Origin: Conchiformibius kuhniae DSM 17694
GTDB lineage: Bacteria > Pseudomonadota > Gammaproteobacteria > Burkholderiales > Neisseriaceae
DNA: 64,000 nucleotides
Assembly (NCBI RefSeq): GCF_000428785.1
Contig: NZ_AUAP01000012.1
Span: forward strand, 10,408-74,407
Direction of reading: 5' to 3'
Made by a program: the position numbers and the translations under genes. Below the pieces are notes generated by a model. That model was not told the DNA's origin. It made no database searches and worked only from the letters and a program-made list of their open reading frames with translations. Shown piece by piece: positions 63,301 to 64,000 of this stretch (position 1 is its first letter; every line of letters starts with the position of its first letter).

Positions 63301-63535
63301 GGGCGTGGACCAAAGCCGCGATGAAGCGGTGGTGTGGTACAAAGCCGCCGCCGAACAAGGCGTGGTTGCCGCCCAATACGGCTTGGGCTGGCTGTACTTT
63401 CACGGCTCGCCGCCCGACTACGACGCTGCCGAAAAATGGTGGACACAAGCCGCACGGCAAGGCGACAAAAACGCCCAACAAGGCTTGGCGGAACTCGCCC
63501 GCCGCCGCCAACAGCAAAACGCCCGCCCCGAATAG
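60377..63535 (+). CDS. giant SEL1-repeat protein
   Basis: A 1052-residue protein without a signal peptide. SEL1/TPR-like repeats of about 36 residues (A-x2-YLG-x-MYA-x-G-x-GV-x2-D pattern) occupy about residues 5-365 and 675-1045. Between them lies a Pro/Ala-rich linker (370-555) and an acidic, helical part (EDEEDTDEAEAARLAAEEAE and on). Such proteins act as interaction scaffolds, but partners cannot be told from sequence. The TAG stop lies at the edge of a MITE-like element. It starts about 105 bases after mltB. Confidence 0.9.
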   Translation: MKTAIVITKFKQALAAYEEGKYEVAHPLFLQAAAQKSTGAQFYLGKMYAEGLGVSPDAIKAADWFRQAAERGYPPAQAKLAELYANGCGVPLDYRQAAQWFKLAAEQKDKTPENRLKEAQDAYERADYDAAMAGFQGLAEENSATAQFYLGEMYAAGLGIDADAAQAAEWYRLAALQDCLQAQVKLGKMYANGSGVAQDYREAALWLDRAAQQEENNTANLFVKAQASYQQNDYAAALGLFRTLAARGHDAAQYYLGSMYTHGYGVAKDDLQAAEHYFQAAQQGYASALTMVRELAQHHAVAQFYLGELHRMAAGVPQDDVAAADQYLKAAQQGYTPAQARMGELYAHGRGVPQDYQQAAAWYAKAARSEQAATPTALTAVPPQRVAPVVPTAVAAVPPATFVPETALSAPAQTPVPAAATPAAPPAPVQAEPATVVAPAQAVVAPVFTPPHRHSTTKPENEPANGAAARNTAPAPNDSAPSAAQAPAPLAPTDAVAPAPQTAAPVATAPAAAEPTAAQTVAALVKPHTDAAPPTAAPMTPAAKPVFEMLDGQDEDEEDTDEAEAARLAAEEAERERMEEALRAEMIASAHAEALAAAQAHTALRERAAHAVQSNHRQSDRQIAKSAAQMVAKALGEPFKTVAAVMAERNNTHEPPAAAEPSPPPRPAARTAPDESLTQMFEQALSLYHQEDHTGAFPLFQTLAIKGNPEAQYYLATLFDNGYGVPQDEQQAAVWYRKAADQNHAAAQYNLGVSYAKGQGVAQDYAQAVQWYAEAAKQGYTAAQNNLGELYAQGLGVERDLAQSAQWFAQAAENGDAVAQYNLGIAHSNGRGVEQNEARALEWFKKAAAQGNAAAQYNLGVRYEGGQGVPQDYHLAVQWYRKAAEQGYANAQNNLGLLYADGHGVEQDTEQAADWCEKAAGQGHADAQFNLGLLYAQSLDSIEGQRQAAAWYLKAAKQGHAAAQTNLAVAYFNGWGVDQSRDEAVVWYKAAAEQGVVAAQYGLGWLYFHGSPPDYDAAEKWWTQAARQGDKNAQQGLAELARRRQQQNARPE

Positions 63536-63705
63536 CGCGTGCCATCATTTAGATTTTCCCACTGAAAATCAGTGCAATATAAAAATATGCCGTCATTTCC
63601 GCGAATGCGGGAATCCACAGCCCGATGCGTAGCAAACGATGTTTTATCAAAGTTTGTTGCAATTTGCTGTTGGATTCCCGCCTACGCGGGAATGGCGGTA
63701 CATAA
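63535..63705. repeat. MITE-like element with two dRS3 sites
   Basis: Left end GCGCGTGCCATCATTTAGAT; dRS3 sites at 63595-63614 (one mismatch) and 63674-63693; the right end is degraded. Confidence 0.65.
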
Positions 63706-63905
63706 TTTCCCAAACACCGCCACCCCTTGCCCTCACCCTTGAACCATGCTATAGTGGGAAATTGCTTTCTACTGCATAAAGCATGCTTCCGACCATGCTT
63801 CTTTGGTCTTTTAAACGTTAAAAATTGTTTATGTTTGTTAAGATTTAAATTTACAAAATCAGCACAGGCAATAAATTGATTTAAAATGAAAAACAAGGCT
63901 ATGCA
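63706..63905 (+). promoter_or_regulatory. probable CRISPR leader
   Basis: AT-rich sequence between the MITE-like element and the first repeat, with no open gene. The orientation is inferred because the repeat ends ATTAAGAC, resembling the ATTGAAAC-type 5' handle of type I and III crRNAs. Confidence 0.55.
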
Positions 63906-64000
63906 GTCGGAAAACCCGCCCCATCATTAGGGGATTAAGACTGACAACACATTCATGAGTTCTGGTCCAGTGAATTGTCGGAAAACCCGCCCCATCATTA
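63906..64000 (+). CRISPR. start of a CRISPR array (cut by window end)
   Basis: First repeat 63906-63941 (36 bp, starting GTCGGAAAACCC and ending GGGGATTAAGAC, with CCCC-ATCATTA-GGGG in the middle). Spacer 63942-63976 (35 bp). Second repeat from 63977, identical over the 24 bases visible. No cas gene is in the window. The type cannot be fixed; the hairpin and handle suggest type I or III. Confidence 0.82.

Noticed and set aside
63750..63765. TATAGTGG resembling a Correia element end
   Set aside because: Only about eight bases match; the rest of the Correia terminal repeat is absent.
63549..63896. 115-codon minus-strand frame upstream of the CRISPR array
   Set aside because: It is mostly translated dRS3/MITE sequence (peptides such as PRRRES and LWIPAFAEM). 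The same peptides appear wherever the repeats occur.

Overview
The window comes from a Neisseriaceae chromosome. Its DNA uptake sequences have the AGGCAGCCTGAA / AGGCTGCCTGAA form used by the Kingella, Simonsiella and Conchiformibius branch, not the GCCGTCTGAA form of Neisseria itself. It also holds dRS3-type repeats (ATTCCC-N8-GGGAAT), a TbpA/TbpB-type iron receptor pair, a UbiM-type hydroxylase and a complex I operon, all typical of this family. Most of the window is ordinary, moderately GC-rich chromosome. AT-rich accessory patches lie at about 0.7-1.3 kb, 3.3-3.9 kb, 44.1-45.9 kb and 49.2-52.6 kb.

Layout. 1-7.4 kb: the nuo operon on the minus strand (A, B, C, D, E, F and the start of G), interrupted by four genes that are not complex I subunits. 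7.8-13.4 kb: a TbpB-like lipoprotein, its TonB-dependent receptor, and a convergent one-barrel lipoprotein. 13.5-17 kb: RNase P RNA, a CPA1-type antiporter and dadA. 17.2-22.9 kb: a minus-strand run of housekeeping genes (small lipoprotein, lpdA, ribF, DUF808 protein, grpE, hemB). 23.4-32.3 kb: a Psd with an unusual repeat tail, tyrS, a nitroreductase, two RDD proteins, asd, a roadblock protein and an NRAMP-fold transporter. 32.6-44 kb: pgi, tRNA-Lys, a BON lipoprotein, an amino-acid ABC permease, zwf, ubiM, rbfA, and an envelope cluster (thiamine pyrophosphokinase, GT90 transferase, LTA-synthase-like enzyme).

44.1-52.6 kb is the most accessory stretch. An AT-rich lipoprotein is divergent from an XRE regulator, then leuS. 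After leuS comes a three-gene, translationally coupled minus-strand operon: an Ala/Gly-rich membrane protein, a protein with an HNH-like motif joined to a membrane domain, and a YkgJ-type cysteine-cluster protein. A second, paralogous XRE regulator is divergent from this operon. I see this operon as the best candidate for an undescribed system. 52.8-63.5 kb: dusA, a NUDIX hydrolase, the lipoate operon (ybeD, lipB, NYN-domain gene, lipA), a thioredoxin-like protein, mltB and a 1052-residue SEL1-repeat protein. The window ends just inside a CRISPR array, with one full repeat, one spacer and a cut second repeat.

Three dispersed DNA families recur. (1) MITE-like elements that end in GGGYGTGTCATCA, enclose dRS3 sites and are often flanked by TA; their edge supplies the TAG stop codon of many neighbouring genes. 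(2) A hairpin-bearing 5' leader cassette that ends exactly at the start codon of unrelated genes, reminiscent of meningococcal REP2/CREN. (3) A 162-bp near-palindrome after leuS.
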